This document shows positions 15,634-21,692 of a DNA stretch of 21,692 nt, one piece after another; position 1 is the stretch's first letter; the number at the start of each line of letters is the position of its first letter. Position numbers and translations under genes: made by a program. Origin of the DNA: a virus; IMG/VR virus record IMGVR_UViG_3300042691_011990, positions 1 through 21,692 of that record; one strand, given 5' to 3'. The notes under the pieces are model-generated. The model searched no databases and was not told the origin of the DNA. It saw only the letters and a list, made by a program, of their open reading frames with translations.

Positions 15634-16500
15634 TTAGGCGCCCCGCTTGCTTTTTAGCTGGTTTTTGTAGGCGATCACTTTCGTGTAGTCGCCCGTCTTT
15701 TCAGCGGCTTCGCGGAGCTTGTTGAGTTGGGTTTCCGAGCCAGGCGAAGGGGCTGAGCCTGTAATTCGCGTTTCTGGTGCGGAGGCGGGTTTACGGGATT
15801 GTGTTCTCATCTGCGTCTCCATGCGCGCGACCGCGAAAATAAACTCGACAGGGTCCGAAAGTTTCGCCAGCTCTTGCAGGCGCTTTTCGTCTTTACCAAT
15901 GGCATACAGCAAAAGTGCCGGGTCTTTTGCATGGGCCAGGACTACACCGCGCTGGGTATCATTCAGCGCATCGAGAACCGTTTCTTCCACATCTGCGAAG
16001 TCCTTGATCTTCCCAATGACTTCAGCCTTCCGTGTCGAATAGGCCTCAAACTTGGAATTGAAATACTCCTGGCGCTTGGCCTCGGCGTCTCTCGCTTCCG
16101 CTGCCTGCCGGTCGGAAACGATCTTGCGTTCCTTCCATGCATCCAGCTTGCGTTCAAAAAGGTCAGCATCGTAATCGCAGCTTTCCAGCGTCGGCTTTGG
16201 TCCCAGTTGCGGCGTTTGTTCTCGCGGTTGGGCCTGTGCCAGTTGCTGTTCTAAAACACGGATTTTCTTTGCTTGTTCCCGGTTCTGTTTCCGGACGTTC
16301 CGCAGCCATTCGGGGGCCTTGGTGTCCTCGTCCTGCTGAGGCGGCGTTTCCTCACCGATTGTAACAATCAGTTCTTCCTCTTCCGTGTCGTCCGGGGCGG
16401 CTTTGTTCTCACCCTCGGTCGTCTCGTCTTCGGCCTCAAGGTTATCCGGCGCTACGTCCAGTTCCTCAAGTTCCTGATCTTCAATCACTGCCTTATCCAT
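15634..16500 (-). CDS. P22-like scaffolding protein (288 aa)
   Basis: Position between portal and coat, length near P22 gp8 (303 aa) and composition all fit a capsid scaffold. The N-terminal ~60 residues are extremely acidic (EDETTEGENKAAPDDTEEEE). They are followed by charged helices with coiled-coil character (RKQNREQAKKIRVLEQQLAQ; KRQEYFNSKFEAYSTRKAEV). The C-terminus is a basic helix-turn-helix-like tail (KVIAYKNQLKSKRGA), which in P22 is the coat-binding element. A single cysteine is present (ESCDYD). It directs coat assembly around the portal and is released before DNA packaging. The ATG at 16500 has a GAGGGG ribosome-binding site and lies 11 nt after the portal stop. Confidence 0.9.
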   Translation of the reverse strand: MDKAVIEDQELEELDVAPDNLEAEDETTEGENKAAPDDTEEEELIVTIGEETPPQQDEDTKAPEWLRNVRKQNREQAKKIRVLEQQLAQAQPREQTPQLGPKPTLESCDYDADLFERKLDAWKERKIVSDRQAAEARDAEAKRQEYFNSKFEAYSTRKAEVIGKIKDFADVEETVLDALNDTQRGVVLAHAKDPALLLYAIGKDEKRLQELAKLSDPVEFIFAVARMETQMRTQSRKPASAPETRITGSAPSPGSETQLNKLREAAEKTGDYTKVIAYKNQLKSKRGA

Positions 16501-16511
16501 TGGTACCCCTC

Positions 16512-18539
16512 TCAGCGTTGTCCGGGCGCTGGTTCCCGTAATTCTTTAAGGACTTTCAATGCGTCCGATTTGCCCTGACTGTCAATATCAGCCAGCGTCT
16601 TCGCCGTAGCTGCTTCCGTGTTGGCAACTTTCGCGACGTTGAGCGCAGCCTGCGTCTTGGATTTCTCAGCCTCTGCCAGCAACAGGGCGGCATTAGCATC
16701 CGGTTCCTGTGCCTGAAGTTCGGCTTCCATCGCCTGCATTTCTTCTTCGTTCGGCTCAACGGCGCCCATCTTCACCAAGCGGGTGCGGAAGAACTTGCGG
16801 ACATCCTTAAGCCCTTCGCCCTCCATGTTCATCATGGCCATCGAGGTCAGCACCGTGCTCATCTCCGGATCATTCTGGGCGAACTGGAGCATTCCGACCA
16901 GTGACCTGACTGTGCCGGCGCGCTTGCTTTCGGAGGATGGCCCAACGGTTACCGCAACGTCAAACTTGGCCCGCTCAAGGTCATTCGCGTAAACCGTGGC
17001 GCTGGTTTCCTCGTCGATGGTCGGCGTGTTCAGCACGATCCCGGCTATGTCATTGTTCTCGGCGACGGTCTTCATTTTCCGGCCACGCTCAACATAGACA
17101 TCCCTCGCCATGCCCAGCCAGATTTCCCCGCAACGCTTCACGGCCTTGGCCATGTTGCTCATGTAAATGAAGTTATTCTGGTCAACGCGGGTCTGGATCA
17201 GTTCAATCGCTACCCCTGAGATGTTGGGCGTCATCTGCTCGGCAGCGTCCTGCATCCCCATCAGGTCAGCTACGTCCTGCTCGGTGATCTGGAGCAATGC
17301 TGCGAGGGGCTGGGGAATGTCAGGCGGCTCAGAATACCCGATTGGCCCCATCGGCTGCTCATTGCCCTGGCCATCAGTGACGGGGTTCAGCAACAGGTAG
17401 CGATAGTTCTCGACGTTGTCATTGCCCCAGACGTTCTCATGGCCAGCGATCTGCTCCGGGGTCATGATCGGCTTGCGGGCAGCAGAATAAGCACTGATCT
17501 CGGCCAGCTTGCTAAGCTGCATGTTCTTCAGGCGCTGGCTGTCTTTCGCCAACCTCACCGCGCCCATGAACCGTTCCTTGTTATCCACGAACCACCGCTT
17601 GCCATAAACCGGCACGATGGGGATATGCGATCCGGCGATGTATCCGCTGTCTTCCAGCACACCGCCGCCGCTGAGTATCCATTTGTGAACCTTGCGGCGC
17701 TTGATGCTTTTCTCCCGAACCAGCGTCATGCCAGTCGCAGCTATCATCAGCGCGGTTTCCTCGTCTTCCAGATCGTCGCGGGTGTATTCCTCCTCGTTGC
17801 CCAGAACGTCGGCGTAAACGAATATCTTCTCTTTCCGCTTCTCGACTACGTAATATTCCGCAACGTAAATGGCGTCCTCGGTTGACCAGTCGAATTGCGT
17901 CATCTGCACCGATTTAGGCCAGGTTGACGGATCGTCATTGTATTCAGCCTCATAGGCTTCCGGGGTCATTGCGGTCAAAACAAACGCAAACATCGCATCG
18001 CTTTTGTCCTGGCGCTTGCTGTTCAGGTCGAAGAACACCGTCGAATCGGCATCAAAGATCGGCTCAAAGCGAATGCGTTGATAGTCTTCCTCTTCCTCAT
18101 CCTCGGCGTATTCATCCTCTAGCTCAGTGCGAAGTCTCCACGCCCCGAACCCGCCACCGACCGCTTCCTCGAAAGCATTGTCCATTGCCTCTTCGGCATG
18201 GCTGTCGATCTCATCGGCCCGGTATAGCCCGTTGCAGGTCTCAGCCAACTCATCCGCTTCGGTGCCGTCCTTCGGGATATACTCAACGCTGATACGGTTG
18301 TTCCGATACTCGTTGATGATCCGCATCACGCCGCGATGCACTTTATTGACTTCGATCCGGGGTTTGTTGCCCCAGTCGCGGAACATGCTGCCTTCCCACT
18401 GGGCGCCCGCAATGCTGTAGAACCGGCGATCCTCAAGGGAACACAGGCGCTCATCCCGCAGCGTGCTTTCGATCTGGTAGAAACGCTGGAGCGCCTCGTT
18501 ATGGACGCCCGCCCAGATTTCGTCTTTGGTCTTGGCCAT
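16512..18539 (-). CDS. P22-like portal protein (675 aa)
   Basis: The protein has the layout of the P22 portal family: an N-terminal helix with 'FYSIAGAQWEGSMFRDWGNK' and 'PRIEVNKVHRGVMRIINEYR', then a mixed alpha/beta clip/wing region ('FEPIFDADSTVFFDLNSKRQ'), an acidic patch (EDEEEEDY at about 155-162), a crown-side helical region, and a long Ala/Lys/Glu C-terminal helix ('NAALLLAEAEKSKTQAALNV'), as in the P22 barrel. P22 gp1 is about 725 aa, so the barrel is somewhat shorter. It forms the dodecameric ring for packaging and tail attachment. The ATG at 18539 immediately follows the TGA of the tiny 26-codon ORF, with a weak AAAGG upstream. Confidence 0.93.
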   Translation of the reverse strand: MAKTKDEIWAGVHNEALQRFYQIESTLRDERLCSLEDRRFYSIAGAQWEGSMFRDWGNKPRIEVNKVHRGVMRIINEYRNNRISVEYIPKDGTEADELAETCNGLYRADEIDSHAEEAMDNAFEEAVGGGFGAWRLRTELEDEYAEDEEEEDYQRIRFEPIFDADSTVFFDLNSKRQDKSDAMFAFVLTAMTPEAYEAEYNDDPSTWPKSVQMTQFDWSTEDAIYVAEYYVVEKRKEKIFVYADVLGNEEEYTRDDLEDEETALMIAATGMTLVREKSIKRRKVHKWILSGGGVLEDSGYIAGSHIPIVPVYGKRWFVDNKERFMGAVRLAKDSQRLKNMQLSKLAEISAYSAARKPIMTPEQIAGHENVWGNDNVENYRYLLLNPVTDGQGNEQPMGPIGYSEPPDIPQPLAALLQITEQDVADLMGMQDAAEQMTPNISGVAIELIQTRVDQNNFIYMSNMAKAVKRCGEIWLGMARDVYVERGRKMKTVAENNDIAGIVLNTPTIDEETSATVYANDLERAKFDVAVTVGPSSESKRAGTVRSLVGMLQFAQNDPEMSTVLTSMAMMNMEGEGLKDVRKFFRTRLVKMGAVEPNEEEMQAMEAELQAQEPDANAALLLAEAEKSKTQAALNVAKVANTEAATAKTLADIDSQGKSDALKVLKELREPAPGQR

Positions 18540-18620
18540 TCAGGCGCCTTTCGCTTTCTGGTTACCGCTTTGAGCACCCCGTTTGGTCTCAGCCCGGTGT
18601 TTTGCGTGTTGAGGTTGCAT
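18540..18620 (-). CDS. Tiny basic ORF bridging TerL and portal (26 aa)
   Basis: An ATG at 18620 shares its A with the TerL stop (TGATG). The frame ends in TGA at 18540, immediately before the portal ATG. The 26-residue product (MQPQHAKHRAETKRGAQSGN...) is rich in Lys, Arg, His and Gln with no hydrophobic core, so it is unlikely to fold alone. It may be a real small basic peptide, or simply a translational bridge that delivers ribosomes from TerL to the portal start, which has only a weak ribosome-binding site. The exact fit into the 80-nt gap is the main evidence. Confidence 0.45.
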   Translation of the reverse strand: MQPQHAKHRAETKRGAQSGNQKAKGA

Positions 18621-19969
18621 CAGCGCCTCGCCATCGGCATCGCAACAGCCGGGGGAACGGCCTTGATCCGGCTCTTATCCTCACGAACCATTGACGGAAA
18701 CAGCACAGAAAGCCCCCAGACCAGCGCGTCCACCCTGTCCGGTGATCCATCGCCTTCAAATCCGAACGTAGTCATCTGCGTCATCTGGGTCTCAAGGTCA
18801 ATAAATGCGCCTACGTGGTGGATACGGCCCTGTTCATAGAGCGCGGCGATAGGCTCAGCCCTTACGTGCTTGCCCCGTGTAGCACGAACCTCGACGATCT
18901 TCACCCCTGCCCTGACGCTGCGGATGGTCTGGGCTACCATGTCACCGCCTTGGTTTACCTCAACCGCGATGCCATCAGCTTGCCAGCGGTCATGGACACT
19001 CAGGGCGCGCTTTGCCCAGTCCAGCGGGCTTCCCTTCAGGCTTGCATCTTCCAGAACATAGCCGTCCTTGCCATCTGCGGATTGACCCACGACGATAATG
19101 CCATGCTCATCGCTCTGCTCTGTGTTGCTGATTGCGGGGTCTACAGCGACATAGATACGGCGCATCGTGGCCGGGTGTTCCTTGATCCTGGCTGTGTCGA
19201 TGTTTGCCAGTGTCCACAGGGCATTCGGGATGTCGCCGAGTATCTCGCCCTCAAGTTCCTGACGGCCCAGCCTTGTGCCGCCATAGCGGTTTTCGATCTT
19301 CTCAAGGAACGTCTGTGCCAGGTTGTTCCGGTTATCCATCGTGCGGCCACGGGTAATGACCGCTTTGCCTTCCTTGCCTGCAACAATGGCTTTCACAAGC
19401 TCGATGGGCCTCGGTGTCGTGGTCACTAGGACTTGCGGATGATCGCCCAGACGCAGGCCGAACTGTAGCTGATCCCATGTCTCACGGGCATAGCGCCACT
19501 TGGCTAGCTCGTCACACCAGCCAGCCGAAAACTGCGGGCCTCGTAGCTGATCGGGTTCCGTGGCATTGAACAGCGTGGCGGTTGATCCGTTCGGCCATGT
19601 CAACCGGCGCTTCGATGGTTCATAGATCGGGCGTTCGTCTTCGGTGTGGCACCTGAGAATGCCGCTTTCGCCTTCTACCATCACGTCACGGGCATCGGCT
19701 GCGGTTTCCCCTACCAGTGCAATCCGGATTGGTGAGGCTAGGGCTTTCTCCCTGATCCACTCAGCGCCGGTTCTGGTCTTTCCCCATCCCCTGCCAGACA
19801 GGATCATCCAGATGTCCCAGTCACCATCAGGGGCGCATTGATCGGGACGGGCATGGAAGCCCCGCCAATCGTGCAGCAGGGCCTCGCATTCATCCTGGCT
19901 TAGTTGGCTGATGATCCGGTCCCGGTCAGTTGGGGAGAGAGATGCCAGCTTCTCCGCTACGCTCTGCAA
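18620..19969 (-). CDS. terL: Terminase large subunit (449 aa)
   Basis: This is the packaging ATPase-nuclease. Walker A is at 58-65 (SGRGWGKT). Walker B ends FSAGWCDE with D153-E154. The coupling motif TTTPRP is at 183-188. The C-terminal RNase H-like nuclease shows its acidic triad as VAVDPAI (D277), VEVNQGG (E337) and RVDALVWG (D414). All key residues are present. The sequence is of the large-terminase family typical of alphaproteobacterial phages and gene transfer agents (Terminase_6/COG5323-like) rather than the P22 gp2 sequence type. The start is TTG at 19969, because an in-frame stop lies just upstream and no ATG occurs before the Walker A region. A GGTGA precedes it, and it overlaps the TerS-like gene by 44 nt. 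Confidence 0.96.
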   Translation of the reverse strand: MQSVAEKLASLSPTDRDRIISQLSQDECEALLHDWRGFHARPDQCAPDGDWDIWMILSGRGWGKTRTGAEWIREKALASPIRIALVGETAADARDVMVEGESGILRCHTEDERPIYEPSKRRLTWPNGSTATLFNATEPDQLRGPQFSAGWCDELAKWRYARETWDQLQFGLRLGDHPQVLVTTTPRPIELVKAIVAGKEGKAVITRGRTMDNRNNLAQTFLEKIENRYGGTRLGRQELEGEILGDIPNALWTLANIDTARIKEHPATMRRIYVAVDPAISNTEQSDEHGIIVVGQSADGKDGYVLEDASLKGSPLDWAKRALSVHDRWQADGIAVEVNQGGDMVAQTIRSVRAGVKIVEVRATRGKHVRAEPIAALYEQGRIHHVGAFIDLETQMTQMTTFGFEGDGSPDRVDALVWGLSVLFPSMVREDKSRIKAVPPAVAMPMARR

Positions 19970-20258
19970 TCTGGGTCACCATCTGTTTCAGTCTTTCGGC
20001 GGGTTTGACTTCGTGCTGCATGTGCAGTGGCTTTTCGGGGTCGCCTTGCACGGTCAATGGCAGCACCTTGCCTAGCAATGTCAGGAACGCAGCAGGGTTA
20101 TCGTCTGCTTGTTTGGTCAGGTATCCGACCAGCCCTTCTTTCTGCCCTGCCTTAGTTGCAGCTTCAATAATGGCGTCTTTCAGCAACGCCGTGGTCTTGT
20201 TGAGCTGCCCTTTCTTGCGACCGGGGGACGGAGCCCCAGCTTCTCCTATTTTAGGCAC
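19926..20258 (-). CDS. Probable terminase small subunit (110 aa)
   Basis: The start is GTG at 20258 with AGGAG 9 nt upstream. The N-terminus is basic with a 'GRKKGQLNKTTALLKDAI' segment, typical of small phage DNA-binding proteins directly upstream of terL (GRPKGS.NK pattern). A helical region follows (QKEGLVGYLTKQADDNPAAF, LTLLGKVLPL), then a short charged C-terminal helix (AERLKQMVTQIAERS). It overlaps terL by 44 nt. The length is short for a TerS (P22 gp3 is 162 aa). The role would be recognition of the packaging start site and oligomerisation for TerL. The assignment rests mainly on position and this N-terminal pattern. Confidence 0.65.
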   Translation of the reverse strand: MPKIGEAGAPSPGRKKGQLNKTTALLKDAIIEAATKAGQKEGLVGYLTKQADDNPAAFLTLLGKVLPLTVQGDPEKPLHMQHEVKPAERLKQMVTQIAERSGEAGISLPN

Positions 20259-20262
20259 CTTG

Positions 20263-20466
20263 TTATTCTCCTGCCCGTTTGATCGGTCGGAGCTTTGACA
20301 GCTTCGCCTCTATCGTTAACCGGTAATCGGTCAGTTCGTCAATCTGGGCCTTGATCCTTGCCAGGTCCTTCCGGTCCAAAGCCAGTGTCCTGTCTATCCG
20401 GATCAACTCGGCTTCCAACTGGTCACGGCTCAACGGCGTCGAAGATTTCGGTTTCGATTTCGGCAT
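20263..20466 (-). CDS. Small coiled-coil protein (67 aa)
   Basis: I preferred the ATG at 20466 (start MPKSKPKSSTPLSRDQLEAE), with a GGAAAG about 9 nt upstream. A GTG at 20502 would add 12 residues. Residues about 15-55 form a charged heptad-like helix (LEAELIRIDRTLALDRKDLA, RIKAQIDELTDYRLTIEAKL), so a short coiled-coil dimer is likely. It overlaps the preceding gene by 44 nt and ends 4 nt before the TerS-like GTG. The function is not recognised. Confidence 0.7.
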   Translation of the reverse strand: MPKSKPKSSTPLSRDQLEAELIRIDRTLALDRKDLARIKAQIDELTDYRLTIEAKLSKLRPIKRAGE

Positions 20467-20701
20467 CAAGGACGCTTTCCGGGGTGGGTTCAGGTTCTGC
20501 ACTCAGAACGTGCTGCTCGTCATGGGCGAAGAGCGCAGCCTGTGCAGCGGTATAAGCCGCTTCCCGCTCTTCGATGCGAACGGCAAGGGCAAGGCGTTCG
20601 TCGTCCATCTGGCGAAGTGCAGCGAGATCGCCCTGATGTTTTTCGCCTGCGAGTTCGTCATGGGCATGCACATACGCGCGGGCGAGTTCAATCCTGTCCA
20701 T
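20423..20701 (-). CDS. Small helical acidic protein (92 aa)
   Basis: The ATG at 20701 was chosen over an upstream in-frame start because AGGAG lies 8 nt before it (ACAGGAGCTTACCA). The product is largely helical and charged (MDRIELARAYVHAHDELAGE, LRQMDDERLALAVRIEEREA), with a Pro/Glu-rich acidic C-terminal tail (AEPEPTPESVLDAEIETEIF). There is no membrane segment. It follows the Cys/His mini-protein after 46 nt. No family was recognised; it may be a regulatory or packaging accessory protein. Confidence 0.75.
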   Translation of the reverse strand: MDRIELARAYVHAHDELAGEKHQGDLAALRQMDDERLALAVRIEEREAAYTAAQAALFAHDEQHVLSAEPEPTPESVLDAEIETEIFDAVEP

Positions 20702-20747
20702 TGGTAAGCTCCTGTTTTGCTTTGTGTCGTGTGATTTGCGCGGAAGG

Positions 20748-20930
20748 TCAACGCTGGCCGCGTAACACGTCAAAGGCATGAGATACCCTGCGGATGGCGT
20801 GCCTGCGTTCATGGTCGCAGAAACGGCAAATATGGTATTCCTCGGTGACCCTGTGGTTTGTTTCGGTGGTCCTGTGGCGCATTTCGATGCGGTTGACGTG
20901 CTGGCCTCTGCGGCAGGTTTCTAGCTTCAT
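20748..20930 (-). CDS. Small Cys/His protein, possible zinc ribbon (60 aa)
   Basis: The ATG at 20930 overlaps the upstream stop (ATGA), with a GGAGG-like ribosome-binding site. The product is basic and His-rich. C6 with H11 and C35-RF-C38 followed by DHERRH could form one zinc site, similar in outline to small phage zinc-ribbon proteins. It is followed by a basic helix (RRHAIRRVSHAFDVLRGQR). Nucleic-acid binding is plausible. The family is not identified. Confidence 0.7.
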   Translation of the reverse strand: MKLETCRRGQHVNRIEMRHRTTETNHRVTEEYHICRFCDHERRHAIRRVSHAFDVLRGQR

Positions 20931-21514
20931 TGCACGCCCTCCGCGCGGAAATCGCCCCAGAGCGAGGTAAAATCAGGCTTGCTTTCAGTTGGCTTGCAAA
21001 ACGCAGGATCGTCCCACAGGATGCGGTTATTCGGGAACGCCCCGATTGAACCGTCCCCCATGAGGAACAGGTGCAGGTGTTTGTGCTGTGTCGTATCCTC
21101 GGCCAGCGAGCTTTCGGCGAAATCCAGCGTGCACCAATACGTTGCGGGCCGTCTGTCTGGCAGGATCAGGGCGCGCATGTTCCGGTGAAACTCCCACTCG
21201 TGAACGCCGAAGCTGGACGAGAACGTATCCCACGGCTGGATGTAGGTCATATCCACAGGACCGGGCTGGCGGGGTTCGTCCGGGATGCGATGGCAGAATG
21301 CCTCAATCGGGGCCAGGAACCCCGCTCCGGCGTGCTGTTCCATGAGCATACACTGAAGCCAAAGGCTTTCACCCTCGATCACGCGCAGGCCGTGAATGGC
21401 GCAGAAATAGTATTCCCCGTGCCCATCGGTCAGGCTGCGGGTGTATTCCCGGCGGATGTAGCCGTAACGCCATGGGCGGAGGCTTCCGATGATGTAGTTT
21501 GCGGCGGGGTTCAT
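20927..21514 (-). CDS. Protein of unknown function (195 aa)
   Basis: I chose the ATG at 21514 (MNPAANYIIGSLRPWRYGYI) because it forms an ATGA overlap with the small membrane gene upstream. The longer in-frame extension runs through that gene. The protein is rich in Trp, His, Tyr and Phe (YYFCAIHGLRV, WDTFSSSFGVHEWEFHRNM, YWCTLDFAE, HKHLHLFLMGDG) with mixed alpha/beta character and no signal peptide or catalytic motif I can name. It is placed five genes upstream of terL, in a region that in P22 holds lysis and accessory genes. No function is proposed. Confidence 0.8.
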   Translation of the reverse strand: MNPAANYIIGSLRPWRYGYIRREYTRSLTDGHGEYYFCAIHGLRVIEGESLWLQCMLMEQHAGAGFLAPIEAFCHRIPDEPRQPGPVDMTYIQPWDTFSSSFGVHEWEFHRNMRALILPDRRPATYWCTLDFAESSLAEDTTQHKHLHLFLMGDGSIGAFPNNRILWDDPAFCKPTESKPDFTSLWGDFRAEGVQ

Positions 21515-21630
21515 GACAGCCACCCCATGCGGACGGCTGCTAGCGACAACATGAAGCCCAGCGCAAACGCGCAAACGACCGCCGCCAAAACCCAATTAAG
21601 TGTGCTTTTACGCCATTGCTCGGGGTTCAT
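21511..21630 (-). CDS. Tiny single-pass membrane protein (39 aa)
   Basis: A 39-codon ORF (ATG 21630, TGA 21511) overlaps both neighbours by 4 nt (ATGA on each side). After a short polar N-terminus (MNPEQWRKST) comes one hydrophobic segment at about 11-33 (LNWVLAAVVCAFALGFMLSL), ending RMGWLS. A single transmembrane helix is predicted. Its position ahead of the terminase genes is where P22-like phages carry lysis genes, so a holin or antiholin-like role is conceivable. No family is recognised and no endolysin is in view. Confidence 0.7.
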   Translation of the reverse strand: MNPEQWRKSTLNWVLAAVVCAFALGFMLSLAAVRMGWLS

Positions 21631-21692
21631 GGGCGCCCCGCTAGGCCGCAGAAGCCTTCTGGCGCTTCGCTGTCAGGGTTGATCCAACGCCA
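21627..21692 (-). CDS. C-terminal end of an unidentified gene
   Basis: The last 21 codons of a frame entering from beyond the window end in TGA at 21627, overlapping the ATG of the 39-aa gene (ATGA). The visible tail is WRWINPDSEAPEGFCGLAGRP. Another frame ending in TAG at 21641 is also open to the edge. The 4-nt overlap, used throughout this operon, favours the frame given. Too little is visible to name the product. Confidence 0.5.
   Translation of the reverse strand, partial: WRWINPDSEAPEGFCGLAGRP

Noticed and set aside
18326-18577. 83-aa minus-strand ORF across the portal start
   Set aside because: It overlaps the conserved portal N-terminus in another frame and has a shadow-like basic composition.
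20927-21595. 222-aa version of the unknown protein
   Set aside because: The extra 27 residues are an out-of-frame reading of the 39-aa membrane gene. The ATG at 21514 gives the ATGA overlap.
1-21692. Many long open frames on the plus strand (for example 4281-5009, 13166-13918, 8064-8771, 2687-3340)
   Set aside because: They lie antisense to clearly recognised minus-strand genes, have shadow-type composition (Arg/Cys/Ser/Pro-rich), and lack consistent ribosome-binding sites.
21641-21692. Alternative partial frame ending in TAG at 21641 (tail STLTAKRQKASAA)
   Set aside because: It is open to the window edge but does not couple to the next gene. The frame ending at 21627 overlaps the next ATG. 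It cannot be fully excluded with 52 nt.
1-21692. tRNA genes, CRISPR arrays, integrase or attachment sites
   Set aside because: None was recognised on reading. The window is filled by late structural genes, and only short gaps remain.

Overview
The window is one continuous piece of a tailed-phage late (morphogenesis) gene cluster. Every gene I can support lies on the minus strand, so transcription runs from high to low coordinates, and genes are described in that order. The capsid and tail parts are recognisably of the P22 type: TerL, a P22-like portal, scaffold, coat of about 425 aa, gp4-like tail accessory factor, gp10-like packaged-DNA stabilisation protein, then a run of large ejection-type proteins. 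A short-tailed phage (podovirus morphology) is therefore expected. The base composition is moderately GC-rich, and a lipoprotein signal with a canonical lipobox is present. Together these suggest a Gram-negative, proteobacterial host. An alphaproteobacterium is possible, but that is only an impression. No chromosomal genes, integrase, tRNA or CRISPR array were seen, so prophage versus free phage cannot be decided here.

Right end (21692 to 20263): small uncharacterised genes upstream of packaging. They are the tail of an unidentified gene, a 39-aa single-pass membrane peptide missed by length-limited gene calling, a 195-aa protein of unknown role, a small Cys/His protein, and two short helical proteins.

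Packaging and head (20258 to 13196): likely TerS, TerL (TTG start), a 26-aa ORF that exactly fills the TerL-portal gap, portal, scaffold, an endonuclease VII/HNH-family gene lodged between scaffold and coat, coat, and a probable head-decoration protein. The decoration gene is followed by a 9-bp perfect hairpin that may attenuate transcription.

Tail and host recognition (13147 to 6652): a HeH/LEM-type protein and a gp4-like protein come first. A module not found between gp4 and gp10 in P22 follows: a fibre-like protein, a helical protein, a small beta protein, a lectin/carbohydrate-binding-like protein, a 57-aa Cys-rich membrane peptide and a 117-aa lipoprotein with an HELGH zinc-protease motif. 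The gp10-like protein follows, then a 224-aa protein with a C1q/TNF-like C-terminus at the position of the tail needle.

Left part (6655 to 1): a small beta protein, a cupin-like protein, a gp7-like ejection protein ending in a peptidase S74 chaperone domain, a Gln-rich ejection-type protein, and two large proteins sharing an N-terminal EGPDG..F.FP motif. The last of these runs off the window.

Coding is extremely dense. Most junctions are 1- or 4-nt stop/start overlaps (ATGA, GTGA, TGATG, TAATG), which points to translational coupling along one long late mRNA. There is no stretch over 300 bases without a gene, and no promoter was recognised.
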